Shown here: piece after piece, positions 1-8,477 of the stretch
Layout: the number at the start of each line of letters is the position of its first letter
How positions within the stretch are numbered: the first letter of the stretch is position 1
Source of the DNA: Streptomyces sp. Act143
GTDB lineage: Bacteria > Actinomycetota > Actinomycetes > Streptomycetales > Streptomycetaceae
Length of the DNA stretch: 64,000 nucleotides
NCBI RefSeq assembly: GCF_003143935.1
Contig: NZ_QFRX01000001.1
Span: 5,117,327-5,181,326 of the forward strand
Direction: 5' to 3'
Position numbers and translations under genes: made by a program
Notes under the pieces: generated by a model
What the model saw: the letters and a program-made list of their open reading frames with translations, nothing else
Database searches by the model: none
What the model was told of the DNA's origin: nothing

Positions 1-14
1 GTCGCGGTGCTCAT
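1..14 (-). CDS. Start of a gene leaving the window, probably ABC-2 permease
   Basis: Only the first codons are inside the window. On the minus strand an ATG at position 14 reads M-S-T-A and runs off the left edge. It overlaps the TGA stop of the ABC ATPase gene (ATGA overlap), which indicates translational coupling. Single-ATPase DrrA-type operons normally carry the permease directly downstream, so an ABC-2 membrane subunit is expected, but nothing of it can be seen here. Confidence 0.5.
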
Positions 15-1015
15 GCCGCCGCCTCTTCCTTCGCGTCGGGGGCTTCGTGGGTGTCGTGTCCGGTGAGGGCGAGGAACACCTCGTCCAGGCTGGGCTGGCC
101 CAGCGAGAAGTTGTCGACGGTGATGCCGGTGCGGGCCAGTTCGGCGAGCGCGCGGGAGGCCTGCTCGGCCGCCGAGTCGCCGCTCACGCCCGCGAGACGG
201 GCGGTGAGCGCCACCGGATCGGGCTCCAGCTGTACGTCCGTGTCGAGCGCGAGCCTCAGCACCCGCTCCGCCTCCGGCCGCTGCGCCGGATCGCGCAGCC
301 GCAGATGCACGGACCCGGCCCCGACGGACGCCTTCAGCTCGCCCTTGGTCCCCTCGGCGATCACCCGGCCGCGGTCGATGACGGCGATCCGGGACGCCAG
401 CTGGTCGGCCTCGTCCAGATACTGCGTGGTCAGCAGCACGGTGGTGCCCTGGGCGACGACCGCGCGCACGATGTCCCACACCTGGTTGCGGCTGCGCGGG
501 TCGAGCCCGGTCGTCGGCTCGTCGAGGAAGAGCAGGTCGGGGGTGTTGAGGATGGAGGCGGCGATGTCGATACGGCGCCGCATGCCGCCCGAGTAGTGCT
601 TGACCTGCTTTCCGGCCGCGTCCGTCAGCCCGAAGGCCTCCAGGAGCTGTCCGGCCCGCACCCGGGCGGCCTTCTTGTGGTGGCCGAGGAGACGGCCGAG
701 CAGGACCAGGTTCTCGATCCCGGTGAGGTCCTCGTCGACGGAGGCGTACTGGCCGGTGAGGCTCACTCGGCCGCGCACCTCATCGGCCTCGCGGACGACG
801 TCGTGGCCGAAGACATGGGCCTCGCCGCCGTCGGGGCGGAGCAGGGTGGCGAGCATCTTCACGGTGGTCGTCTTGCCGGCGCCGTTCGGACCGAGGACGC
901 CGTAGACCGTGCCGGCCGGGACGGCGAGGTCGACGCCGTCGACGGCCCGGGTCTCGCCGAACGTCTTCACCAGTCCGGCCGTCTCGATGGCCAGGCCGGA
1001 GGTGTGCTGGCTCAT
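11..1015 (-). CDS. ABC transporter ATP-binding protein, DrrA (daunorubicin-resistance) family
   Basis: Cytoplasmic ATPase subunit of an ABC exporter (334 aa, the usual DrrA length). The Walker A motif GPNGAGKTTT lies near residue 45, the signature YSGGMRRRIDIA near 142, and Walker B LLFLDEPTTGLDP near 162. The C-terminal extension after about residue 230 is typical of the DrrA/CcmA-like drug-export branch. The ATG at 1015 has AAGGA nine bases upstream. The gene overlaps the next one (position 14) by ATGA, so ATPase and permease are probably made together. The substrate cannot be told from the sequence; drugs or lipids are typical for the family. Confidence 0.93.
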   Translation of the reverse strand: MSQHTSGLAIETAGLVKTFGETRAVDGVDLAVPAGTVYGVLGPNGAGKTTTVKMLATLLRPDGGEAHVFGHDVVREADEVRGRVSLTGQYASVDEDLTGIENLVLLGRLLGHHKKAARVRAGQLLEAFGLTDAAGKQVKHYSGGMRRRIDIAASILNTPDLLFLDEPTTGLDPRSRNQVWDIVRAVVAQGTTVLLTTQYLDEADQLASRIAVIDRGRVIAEGTKGELKASVGAGSVHLRLRDPAQRPEAERVLRLALDTDVQLEPDPVALTARLAGVSGDSAAEQASRALAELARTGITVDNFSLGQPSLDEVFLALTGHDTHEAPDAKEEAAA

Positions 1016-1242
1016 GGTGGGGTGTCCTTCCGCGTGCTGTGGTCGGCCGATCAGGCGCTGTGGTCTTGAACGTGCTTGGGCTACGCATGGGGAGACCTTT
1101 ACGGTCGCGCAAACTCATCGGCGGCGCACCGGGGTTTTCGGGGAGGGCGGCCGTCGCCGCCGGTGGCGGCCGATCCGACCAGGTGGGACGAGGCGCGGGT
1201 GCACCAGGCCGCAGCCCGGGGGCGAGGAGTAGCGTCGCCTCC

Positions 1243-2232
1243 ATGCGTGCGATCACGATTCCCGAACCTGGTGGACCCGAGGCGCTGGTGTGGAGCGAGG
1301 TCCCCGATCCGGTGCCCGGCGAGGGCGAGGTGCTGGTCGAGGTGGTGGCCAGCGCCGTCAACCGGGCCGACATCATGCAACGGCAGGGCTTCTACGACCC
1401 GCCGCCCGGCGCCTCCCCGTACCCCGGCCTGGAGTGCTCCGGCCGCGTCGCCGCGCTCGGCACCGGCGTGTCCGGCTGGGCCGTCGGCGACGAGGTGTGC
1501 GCGCTGCTGTCCGGCGGCGGGTACGCCGAGAAGGTCGTCGTCCCGGCGGGCCAGCTGCTGCCCGTGCCCAAGGGGGTCGACCTGAAGCACGCCGCCGCGC
1601 TGCCCGAGGTGGCCTGCACGGTCTGGTCGAACGTCTTCATGATCGCCCACCTCCGCCCCGGCGAGACGGTGCTGGTGCACGGCGGCTCCAGCGGCATCGG
1701 CACGATGGCGATCCAGCTCGCGAAGGCCGTGGGCGCGAAGGTCGCCGTCACCGCGGGCACCAAGGAGAAGCTGGAGCACTGTGCGCGGCTCGGCGCCGAC
1801 ATCCTGATCAACTACAAGGAGCAGGACTTCGTGGCCGAGGTCAAGGCGGCCACGGACGGTGCGGGGGCGGACGTCATCCTCGACAACATGGGCGCGAAGT
1901 ATCTGGACCGCAACGTCCAGGCCCTCGCGGTCAACGGCCGTCTCGCGATCATCGGCCTCCAGGGCGGGACCAAGGGCGAGCTGAACATCGGCGCGCTGCT
2001 CGGCAAGCGTGCGGCCATCAGCGCGACCACCCTGCGGGCGCGTCCGCTGACCGAGAAGACGGCGATCGTGGCGGCCGTACGCGAACACGTCTGGCCCCTG
2101 CTCGACGGCGGCCACGTCCGCCCGGTCGTCGACCGCGAACTCCCGATGAGCGATGCGCCAGCCGCCCACCGGGTGGTGGAGGAGAGCGGGCACGTGGGCA
2201 AGGTGCTGCTGATCGTGGACGGGCAGAACTGA
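1243..2232 (+). CDS. NAD(P)H quinone oxidoreductase (zinc-independent MDR/QOR family)
   Basis: Cytoplasmic medium-chain dehydrogenase/reductase of 329 aa. The N-terminal GroES-like domain is followed by a Rossmann domain with the motif VHGGSSGIGTMAIQLAKAVG, typical of NADPH-binding quinone oxidoreductases such as human PIG3 and E. coli QOR. The zinc-ligand cysteines of alcohol dehydrogenases are absent, so an enone or quinone substrate is more likely than an alcohol. Start: the frame is open upstream to 1039, but MRAITIPEPGG at 1243 matches the usual N terminus of this family, and GGCGAGGAGT lies upstream. It is divergent from the ABC gene. Confidence 0.9.
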   Translation: MRAITIPEPGGPEALVWSEVPDPVPGEGEVLVEVVASAVNRADIMQRQGFYDPPPGASPYPGLECSGRVAALGTGVSGWAVGDEVCALLSGGGYAEKVVVPAGQLLPVPKGVDLKHAAALPEVACTVWSNVFMIAHLRPGETVLVHGGSSGIGTMAIQLAKAVGAKVAVTAGTKEKLEHCARLGADILINYKEQDFVAEVKAATDGAGADVILDNMGAKYLDRNVQALAVNGRLAIIGLQGGTKGELNIGALLGKRAAISATTLRARPLTEKTAIVAAVREHVWPLLDGGHVRPVVDRELPMSDAPAAHRVVEESGHVGKVLLIVDGQN

Positions 2233-2240
2233 CCTGGACC

Positions 2241-2400
2241 TGCGCCGCGGTGCCGGGCCGCCTTGCGCCGCGGTGCCGGGCCTTGTGCGTCGCGTGGCCG
2301 GGCCGCATTGCGTCGCAACTGCCGGGCCGCCCTGCCCTGCGCTGGCAGGCCGTCCCGCCCTGCGCTCACGTGCCGCTCGGCCTCCCGCGCTGACGGGCCG
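2241..2400. repeat. Degenerate GC-rich direct repeats
   Basis: Directly after the oxidoreductase stop, an 18-19 base unit (core GCGCCGCGGTGCCGGGCC) is repeated at 2241-2259 and 2264-2282. More diverged copies centred on GTGCCGGGCC or CTGACGGGCC follow to about 2400. No gene with good codon statistics covers this segment. It looks like locally expanded non-coding sequence between two convergent genes. Confidence 0.5.
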
Positions 2401-2471
2401 TCCCGCCGCCCGCTGATGGGCTCCCCGCCCTCAGCCGGGTGGGGGTGGCCCTCAGCCGGGCGAGGCGGCCG

Positions 2472-3221
2472 TCAGCCGCGGCGCAGGCGCACCCCGAGCA
2501 GGGCGAGCCCCAGGCCGAGCCCGATCAGTACCAGCCCGCTGCCGAGCGGCAGGATTCGCAGGACGGGCTCGGTGGGGCGCTCGGCCTGGCCGACGGCCTG
2601 CCCGACCGGCCGCGGCGATGCCTCGGGCACGGCGGTGCCGGCACCGTCGGTCGCCCGCCCTGCCTCCTCGTCCCGCACGCCGTCATCCCCGACGCCTTCG
2701 CCCGGCGCCGCCGAGTCCGCCGTTCCCTCACCCCTGACTTCGGACTCCTGACGCCCGGCGTCCGCATCCGTACCGGTATCGACATCCGCGTCCGCATCGA
2801 CGTCGGCCTCGGGCTCCTCCCGCCGCCCTGGACGTTCCCGCCCCTCACCCGCGCTGCTCCCGGCCCGGGACGGCCCGACGCCGGGAACGGCCGGCTGTCC
2901 CGCCCGCGGGGGTGCGGCGGACGCCACCGGCGCGGCCGTATCGCGAGAGACATCCGGTACGAGGGTGGCGGCAGCGCCGTCGGGCACGCCCACGGAGGTC
3001 GCCGCACCGCCCGGCCCCGACCGCCCTGACCGCTCCCGGCTCTGCCCCGGCCCCTGCTCCCGTCCCGGCCCGTGGCCCCACCCTTGTTTCTGTTCCCGCC
3101 CTTGCACCGCCCCATCCGGCGTCACCACCACCCCACCCGGTGGCGCCGTCGCCACCGTCCCGCCCGTCGCCAGGGCGATCAGGAGTCCCGTAGTGCGCAC
3201 GGTGCGCAGCCATCGCGTCAC
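2472..3221 (-). CDS. Secreted, low-complexity protein with C-terminal membrane anchor
   Basis: 249-aa protein of no recognised family. The frame is open further upstream, but the GTG at 3221 gives VTRWLRTVRTTGLLIALATG, a clear signal peptide or N-terminal membrane segment. The middle is low complexity, rich in G, R, E, D and P, with an acidic stretch of alternating D, A, V and T. The C terminus is one hydrophobic helix (about 20 residues of G, L, A, I) followed by VRLRRG, so the protein is probably membrane-anchored with its disordered part outside. No sortase motif was seen before the helix. It is divergent from the PadR gene. The function is unknown. Confidence 0.6.
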   Translation of the reverse strand: MTRWLRTVRTTGLLIALATGGTVATAPPGGVVVTPDGAVQGREQKQGWGHGPGREQGPGQSRERSGRSGPGGAATSVGVPDGAAATLVPDVSRDTAAPVASAAPPRAGQPAVPGVGPSRAGSSAGEGRERPGRREEPEADVDADADVDTGTDADAGRQESEVRGEGTADSAAPGEGVGDDGVRDEEAGRATDGAGTAVPEASPRPVGQAVGQAERPTEPVLRILPLGSGLVLIGLGLGLALLGVRLRRG

Positions 3222-3299
3222 AGGACCAGCGTCACATCGCTCCGCGATTCCGGCATTACGGGTACCGCCGCCGGGCCCAACCGGCTGCACAATCCGGGT

Positions 3300-3851
3300 A
3301 TGTCGATACGGCACGGACTGCTGGCGCTCCTGGAACGCGGCCCCCGCTACGGCTCGCGGCTGCGCTCCGAGTTCGAGGCGCGCACGGGCGGGACCTGGCC
3401 GCTGAACATCGGGCAGGTCTATACCACCCTCGGCCGTCTGGAGCGGGACGGCATGGTGAGGCAGGAGGGGGCGGACGAGGCCGGGCGGATGCTGTACGGC
3501 CTGACGGAGGCGGGCCGCGCCGAGGTGCGGGCCTGGTTCACGCGGCCGGTGGATCGAGGGAACCCGCCGCGCGACGAGCTGGCCATCAAGCTGGTGATGG
3601 CGGTCGGCGTGCCCGGAGCCGACGTCCGGGCGGTCGTCGAGGTCCAGCGACGGCATGTGTCCCGGGCGCTGCACGAGCACGTCCGGGCCCGTGCGGAGGC
3701 GCTGGCGCGGGCGCCCGGGCATCCGGACGAGGTGGCGCGGCTGCTGGTGCTGGAGCAGCAGGTCTGCCACACGGAGGCCGAGCTCCGGTGGCTGGAGCAC
3801 TGTGAGGCCCGGCTGCTGCGGATGACACAAGCCCCGAATCCGGACAGCTGA
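3300..3851 (+). CDS. PadR family transcriptional regulator
   Basis: 183-aa DNA-binding regulator. The N terminus MSIRHGLLALLERGPRYGSRL is the typical start of the PadR winged helix, followed by the wing around LNIGQVYTTLGRLERDG. The C-terminal half is the helical dimerisation region (subfamily with a long C-terminal domain). The ATG at 3300 is chosen because it coincides with the conserved start of the domain. PadR proteins usually repress an adjacent transporter or stress gene; the divergent secreted protein (78 bp between starts) is the nearest candidate. The ligand is unknown. Confidence 0.92.
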   Translation: MSIRHGLLALLERGPRYGSRLRSEFEARTGGTWPLNIGQVYTTLGRLERDGMVRQEGADEAGRMLYGLTEAGRAEVRAWFTRPVDRGNPPRDELAIKLVMAVGVPGADVRAVVEVQRRHVSRALHEHVRARAEALARAPGHPDEVARLLVLEQQVCHTEAELRWLEHCEARLLRMTQAPNPDS

Positions 3852-3937
3852 CGCGATCCCCCGCACCGTAAACGGTGGATCACCCTCCACCGGGGGCACC
3901 CCAATGGTGAGGTGTAGGGGTGCGAGAGAATGGCGGC

Positions 3938-4474
3938 ATGGAGATGCCGAGGAACGAACGGTCGTCCGAACAGCCGCAGATCCTGGTCGTGGGCCAGGAC
4001 GGGATGGCGCTCGGCGGCACCGGGGACGAGGACTCCCGCGAGCTTCCGGTGACGGAGATGGTGGAGCAGCCCGCCAAGGTCATGCGGATCGGCAGCATGA
4101 TCAAGCAGCTGCTGGAGGAGGTGCGCGCGGCTCCTCTCGACGAGGCCAGCCGCGCCCGGCTGAAGGAGATCCATCGCAGCTCCGTCAAGGAGCTGGAGGA
4201 CGGCCTGGCGCCGGAGCTGGTCGAGGAGCTGGAGCGGCTCTCCCTGCCGTTCACGGACGGGGCGACCCCGAGCGACGCCGAACTGCGGATCGCGCAGGCT
4301 CAGCTGGTCGGCTGGCTGGAGGGCCTCTTCCACGGCATCCAGACCACGCTGTTCGCCCAGCAGATGGCCGCGCGGGCCCAGTTGGAGCAGATGCGTCGGG
4401 CGCTGCCGCCGGGCGTGGGCCACGACGGCGAGGACGGACACCCGGGCGGACGCTCCGGCGGGCCGTACCTCTAG
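3938..4474 (+). CDS. bpa: Bacterial proteasome activator (Bpa/PafE family, DUF2587)
   Basis: 178-aa cytoplasmic protein matching the ATP-independent proteasome activator Bpa/PafE (Rv3780 in M. tuberculosis). The family forms a dodecameric ring that opens the 20S proteasome for damaged or unfolded proteins. The core is a helical bundle (about residues 40-165) containing MIKQLLEEVRAAPLDEASR and LVGWLEGLFHGIQTTLF. The last residues GGPYL correspond to the GQYL docking tail of the mycobacterial protein, which inserts into proteasome alpha pockets. The in-frame GTG at 3920 is possible, but the ATG at 3938 gives the usual family length. No proteasome genes lie nearby. Confidence 0.93.
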   Translation: MEMPRNERSSEQPQILVVGQDGMALGGTGDEDSRELPVTEMVEQPAKVMRIGSMIKQLLEEVRAAPLDEASRARLKEIHRSSVKELEDGLAPELVEELERLSLPFTDGATPSDAELRIAQAQLVGWLEGLFHGIQTTLFAQQMAARAQLEQMRRALPPGVGHDGEDGHPGGRSGGPYL

Positions 4475-4480
4475 GACCGA

Positions 4481-4517
4481 AGGCACGTAGACACGTAGAG
4501 AAGGCACGTAGACACGT
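4481..4517. repeat. Short direct repeat, 16 bp, two copies
   Basis: AGGCACGTAGACACGT occurs exactly at 4481-4496 and 4502-4517, a 21-bp period, between the bpa stop and the terminator hairpin. It may reflect replication slippage or a binding site; nothing else supports a role. Confidence 0.6.
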
Positions 4518-4520
4518 GAC

Positions 4521-4558
4521 GAGAAGGGGCCGGCGTCCGCGGACGCCGGCCCCTTCTC
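4521..4558. terminator. Bidirectional terminator between bpa and bkdC
   Basis: A perfect 38-bp palindrome (19-bp arms, centre CCGCGG) lies between two convergent genes, with GAAGGGG arms giving a C/T-rich tail on both sides. The position and symmetry fit a shared intrinsic terminator. Confidence 0.85.
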
Positions 4559-4565
4559 TCATGTC

Positions 4566-5966
4566 TCACGCCCAGGTGATCAGCCGCTTGGGCTGCTCCA
4601 GGATCGCCGCCACGTCGGCGAGGACCTTGGAGCCCAGTTCGCCGTCGACCAGGCGGTGGTCGAAGCTCAGAGCCAGGGTCGTCACCTGACGCGGCTTCAC
4701 CTTGCCCTTGTGGACCCACGGCTGGAGCTTGATCGCGCCGACCGCGAGGATCGCGGACTCGCCGGGGTTGAGGATGGGCGTACCGGTGTCGACGCCGAAG
4801 ACGCCGACGTTGGTGATCGTCACGGTGCCGCCCTGCATCGCGGCCGGGGAGGTCTTGCCCTCCCGCGCGGTGGCCACCAGCTCGCCGAGCGACTCGGCCA
4901 GTTGCGGCAGCGTCTTGGCGTGGGCGTCCTTGATGTTCGGGACGATCAGGCCGCGCGGGGTGGCCGCGGCGATGCCCAGGTTCACGTAGTGCTTGAGCAC
5001 GATCTCCTGGTTGGCCTCGTCCCAGGACGCGTTGACCTCGGGGTTGCGCTTGATCGCGACCAGCAGGGCCTTGGCGATCAGCAGCAGCGGGTTGACCCGC
5101 AGCCCCTGCATGTCCTTGTCCTGCTTGAGCTCCTCGACCAGCTTCATGGTGCGCGTGACGTCGACCGTCACGAACTCCGTGACATGCGGCGCCGTGAACG
5201 CCGAGCCGACCATCGCCGCCGCCGTCGCCTTGCGGACGCCCTTGACCGGGATGCGGGTCTCCCGCGCGGTGTCGTACGTCGCGACCGGGGCGGGCGCGGG
5301 GGCCTGGACGGGGGCCGGCGCCTCGACGACCGCCGGCTCGGCGGCCGGGGCCGCCGCCGCGTGGACGTCCTCGCGCGTGATGATGCCGTCGGGGCCGGTC
5401 GGGGTGACCGTGGCGAGGTCGACGCCCAGGTCCTTCGCCAGCTTGCGCACCGGCGGCTTGGCCAGCGGGCGCTCCTTGACGGCGGGGGCGGCGGGTGCGG
5501 CGGCCGCGTGACCGTTGAGCTCGGCCTGGACGGCCGTCGAGGCCTCCTGGACCGGGATCTGGGGGCCCTTGCGGGGGCGGCGCTTGGTCGAGGACGCGGC
5601 GACGCCGTAGCCGACGAGGACGGGCTGCCGTCCCTCGGGCTGCTTCTCGGGTTCGGGGGCCTCCGCGGCCTCGGGGGTCGTTTCAGGAGCCGGAGCCGGG
5701 GCCCCTCCCGAGACGTCCACCGCGATGATCGAGGTGCCCACGTCGACCGTGGTGCCCTCGGGGAAGTGGAGTGCGCGGACGACACCGTCGTAGGGGATGG
5801 GCAGTTCGACGGCCGCCTTGGCGGTCTCGACCTCGCACACCACCTGGCCGTCGGTGACCTTGTCACCGGGCTGCACGTACCACTTGAGGATCTCGGCCTC
5901 GGTGAGTCCCTCGCCCACGTCGGGCATCTTGAACTCGCGCACGGACGCTTCAGTCATCGTCGTCAT
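4566..5966 (-). CDS. bkdC: Branched-chain 2-oxo acid dehydrogenase complex E2 (dihydrolipoyl acyltransferase)
   Basis: 466-aa E2 core of a 2-oxo acid dehydrogenase complex. It transfers the acyl group from lipoamide to CoA. The lipoyl domain occupies about residues 9-88 with the lipoylated lysine in EVETAKAAVE (K50). An Ala/Pro/Glu linker follows, then a peripheral subunit-binding domain (RKLAKDLGVDLATVTPTGPDG) and the catalytic domain with the active-site motif SFDHRLVDG near the C terminus. The ATG at 5966 has AGGAG ten bases upstream. It is last in the operon bkdA-bkdB-bkdC with 10 bp to bkdB. Branched-chain specificity is inferred from gene order shared with Streptomyces bkd clusters; a pyruvate complex is the alternative. 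Confidence 0.9.
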   Translation of the reverse strand: MTTMTEASVREFKMPDVGEGLTEAEILKWYVQPGDKVTDGQVVCEVETAKAAVELPIPYDGVVRALHFPEGTTVDVGTSIIAVDVSGGAPAPAPETTPEAAEAPEPEKQPEGRQPVLVGYGVAASSTKRRPRKGPQIPVQEASTAVQAELNGHAAAAPAAPAVKERPLAKPPVRKLAKDLGVDLATVTPTGPDGIITREDVHAAAAPAAEPAVVEAPAPVQAPAPAPVATYDTARETRIPVKGVRKATAAAMVGSAFTAPHVTEFVTVDVTRTMKLVEELKQDKDMQGLRVNPLLLIAKALLVAIKRNPEVNASWDEANQEIVLKHYVNLGIAAATPRGLIVPNIKDAHAKTLPQLAESLGELVATAREGKTSPAAMQGGTVTITNVGVFGVDTGTPILNPGESAILAVGAIKLQPWVHKGKVKPRQVTTLALSFDHRLVDGELGSKVLADVAAILEQPKRLITWA

Positions 5967-5976
5967 GCCCCTCTCC

Positions 5977-6981
5977 TCAGTACGCCAGGGCACGGTCGAC
6001 GGCGTCGAGCACCCGGTCCAGGCCCGGCAGGTACTCCTCCTCCAGGCGGGCCGGCGGGTACGGGGCGTGGTAGCCGCCGACCCGGAGCACCGGGGCCTCC
6101 AGGTGGTAGAAGCAGCGCTCCGTGATCCGGGCGGCGATCTCCGCGCCGGAGCCGAAGAACACCGGCGCCTCATGGACCACGACCAGGCGGCGGGTCTTCT
6201 CCACCGAGGTCTGGATCGCGTCGAAGTCCAGCGGGGACACCGAGCGCAGGTCCAGGACCTCCAGCGACTTGCCCTCCTCGGCCGCGGCGGCCGCGACCTC
6301 CAGGCAGGTCTTCACCATCGGGCCGTACGCCACCAGCGTCAGGTCCGTGCCCTCACGGACCGTCTGCGCCTTGTGCAGCGGGCCGGGGATGGCGTCGGTG
6401 GTGACCTCGCCCTTGTCCCAGTAGCGGCGCTTGGGCTCGAAGAAGATCACCGGGTCGTCGCTCTGGATGGCCTGCTGCATCATCCAGTAGGCGTCGGACG
6501 CGTTGGACGGCGAGACGATCTTCAGGCCCGCCACGTGCGCGAAGAGCGCCTCCGGCGACTCCGAGTGATGCTCGACCGCGCCGATGCCGCCGCCGTAGGG
6601 GATGCGGATGACGACCGGGAGCTTGACCTTGCCCAGCGAGCGGGCGTGCATCTTCGCGAGCTGGGTGACGATCTGGTCGTAGGCCGGGAAGACGAAGCCG
6701 TCGAACTGGATCTCCACCACCGGGCGGTAGCCGCGCAGCGCGAGGCCGATCGCGGTGCCGACGATGCCGGACTCGGCGAGCGGGGTGTCGATGACGCGGC
6801 TCTCGCCGAAGTCCTTCTGCAGGCCGTCCGTCACGCGGAAGACGCCGCCGAGCTTGCCGACGTCCTCGCCCATGACCAGGACCTTGGGGTCGGACTCCAG
6901 GGCGTGGCGCAGCGACTCGTTGATCGCCTTGGCCAGAGCCATGCTCTTGGATGTCACCGTCTTGGTGGTTTCGGCCGCCAT
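5977..6981 (-). CDS. bkdB: Branched-chain 2-oxo acid dehydrogenase E1 beta subunit
   Basis: 334-aa beta subunit of the thiamine-diphosphate-dependent E1 heterotetramer, which decarboxylates branched-chain 2-oxo acids and passes the acyl group to E2. MALAKAINESLRHAL and VLVMGEDVGKLGGVFRVT are the typical N-terminal E1-beta motifs, and the GIVGTAIGLALRGYRPVVEIQF region is also present. The C-terminal transketolase domain runs from about residue 200. The ATG at 6981 is preceded by GAGAGGGGG. The stop of bkdA lies two bases upstream of this start, so the two subunits are coupled. The product feeds methyl-branched fatty acid primers and polyketide precursors in Streptomyces. Confidence 0.92.
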   Translation of the reverse strand: MAAETTKTVTSKSMALAKAINESLRHALESDPKVLVMGEDVGKLGGVFRVTDGLQKDFGESRVIDTPLAESGIVGTAIGLALRGYRPVVEIQFDGFVFPAYDQIVTQLAKMHARSLGKVKLPVVIRIPYGGGIGAVEHHSESPEALFAHVAGLKIVSPSNASDAYWMMQQAIQSDDPVIFFEPKRRYWDKGEVTTDAIPGPLHKAQTVREGTDLTLVAYGPMVKTCLEVAAAAAEEGKSLEVLDLRSVSPLDFDAIQTSVEKTRRLVVVHEAPVFFGSGAEIAARITERCFYHLEAPVLRVGGYHAPYPPARLEEEYLPGLDRVLDAVDRALAY

Positions 6982-6982
6982 G

Positions 6983-8131
6983 TCAGGCCCCCTCTCCGTC
7001 AGCGAACGACGCCTGGTAGGCGGCGAACTGGGCTCGCTCCTCGTCGACCAGCGCATGCCCGTCCGCATACGCGTGCTCGAAGATGGCGAAGTGGTCCGGG
7101 TCGGGCATGGCACGGACCGCCTCGCGCACTCGCTTGCCCAACGCCTCGCTCTCGGCCTCGAGTTCCGCGAAGAATCCGTCGTCCGTGTGGTTTGAGGCCT
7201 CCAGGTACCGGCGAAGGCGCAGGATCGGGTCCTTGGCCTCCCAGGCCTGCCGCTCCTCGTCACCGCGGTAGCGGGTCGGGTCGTCGGAGGTGGTGTGGGC
7301 GCCCATGCGGTAGGTGAACGCCTCGACCAGGGTGGGGCCCTCGCCGGCGCGGGCGCGCTCCAGTGCCCACTTCGTCACCGCGAGGCAGGCCAGCACGTCG
7401 TTGCCGTCCACGCGGACGCCGGGGAAGCCGAAGCCCTGGGCGCGCTGGTAGAGCGGGACGCGGGTCTGCTTCTCGGTGGGCTCGGAGATCGCCCACTGGT
7501 TGTTCTGGCAGAAGAACACGACCGGGGCGTTGTAGACCGCGGAGAAGGTGAAGGACTCGGCCACGTCACCCTGGCTGGAGGCGCCGTCGCCGAAGTACGC
7601 GATGACGGCGGCGTCGGCGCCGTCCTTGGCGATGCCCATCGCGTAGCCGGTGGCGTGCAGCGTCTGGGAGCCGATGACGATCGTGTAGAGCTGGAAGTTG
7701 TTGCTGTTGGGGTCCCAGCCGCCGTTGTTCACGCCGCGGAACATGCCCAGCAGGTTCTCCGGCGGGACGCCGCGGCACCAGGCGACGCCGTGCTCGCGGT
7801 AGGTCGGGAAGACGTAGTCGTCCTCGCGGGTGGCCCGGCCGGAGCCGATCTGGGCGGCCTCCTGGCCGAGCAGCGACGCCCACAGGCCCAGCTCGCCCTG
7901 GCGCTGCAGGGAGGTGGCCTCGGCGTCGAAGCGGCGGGTGAGCACCATGTCGCGGTACAGACCGCGGAGCTCTTCGGGGGTGATGCCGGCGACGTACTTG
8001 TCGTATGCGGCGTTCTTGACGCGCTTGCCCTCGGGCGTCAGCAGCTGAACCAGTTCGGGCTCGGTGCTCGGGGACTTTTTGGTCCCGGCGCTGCGTCGCG
8101 GCTTGCGCGCGGCAGTGCTCTCCACGGTCAC
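6983..8131 (-). CDS. bkdA: Branched-chain 2-oxo acid dehydrogenase E1 alpha subunit
   Basis: 382-aa alpha subunit of E1. The ThDP-binding motif GDGASSQGD continues into AESFTFSAVYNAPVVFFCQNN, and the phosphorylation-loop region YRMGAHTTSDDPTRYR is well conserved. The N terminus has an extra basic 25 residues (RKPRRSAGTKKSP) before the family core. It is first gene of the operon, so its upstream region should carry the promoter; a palindromic element lies at 8324-8360. The E1 alpha/beta split as separate genes is that of the BCKDH and Gram-positive PDH type; specificity for branched-chain acids is inferred. Confidence 0.92.
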   Translation of the reverse strand: MTVESTAARKPRRSAGTKKSPSTEPELVQLLTPEGKRVKNAAYDKYVAGITPEELRGLYRDMVLTRRFDAEATSLQRQGELGLWASLLGQEAAQIGSGRATREDDYVFPTYREHGVAWCRGVPPENLLGMFRGVNNGGWDPNSNNFQLYTIVIGSQTLHATGYAMGIAKDGADAAVIAYFGDGASSQGDVAESFTFSAVYNAPVVFFCQNNQWAISEPTEKQTRVPLYQRAQGFGFPGVRVDGNDVLACLAVTKWALERARAGEGPTLVEAFTYRMGAHTTSDDPTRYRGDEERQAWEAKDPILRLRRYLEASNHTDDGFFAELEAESEALGKRVREAVRAMPDPDHFAIFEHAYADGHALVDEERAQFAAYQASFADGEGA

Positions 8132-8323
8132 GGGTGCTCCTCCGTCGGTCCGGCATCCGGGTTCGCCGGGTGCCAGTACGGCTCACCTGAAGCCTCGCGG
8201 ACGCACGGGGTGGGTGCGGTCCATTCGGTATCAGGCGTGACAAGGTGCCCCGGCGAGCGCCCTGCAAAAGGCACGTTACCCAGTGCTGCACAATTCTGTG
8301 AAACCCCTCCTGACCTGGGATTT

Positions 8324-8360
8324 TGCTTGGATTTCCAAGTAAGTCGATGCTTGGATTTCC
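8324..8360. promoter_or_regulatory. Palindromic repeat upstream of bkdA and the response regulator
   Basis: TGCTTGGATTTCC occurs twice, at 8324-8336 and 8348-8360 (24-bp period). The first copy extends into CTTGGATTTCCAAG, an inverted repeat with 6-bp arms. AT-rich palindromes with phased half-sites are typical of Lrp/AsnC regulators, and BkdR of S. coelicolor is of this family, but no lrp gene is present here. The remainder of the 346-bp gap 8132-8477 contains nothing else recognisable. Confidence 0.5.
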
Positions 8361-8477
8361 TACTAGGTCGCGGAATCGGGTACAGCCGCTGGTCACAGCC
8401 TCGCAGGAGGCCGGAGCAACGGCACGTTATCCCGGCTACCCAGGTCACCGGAAGACTTTCTGTGTTTGACTTGCTGC

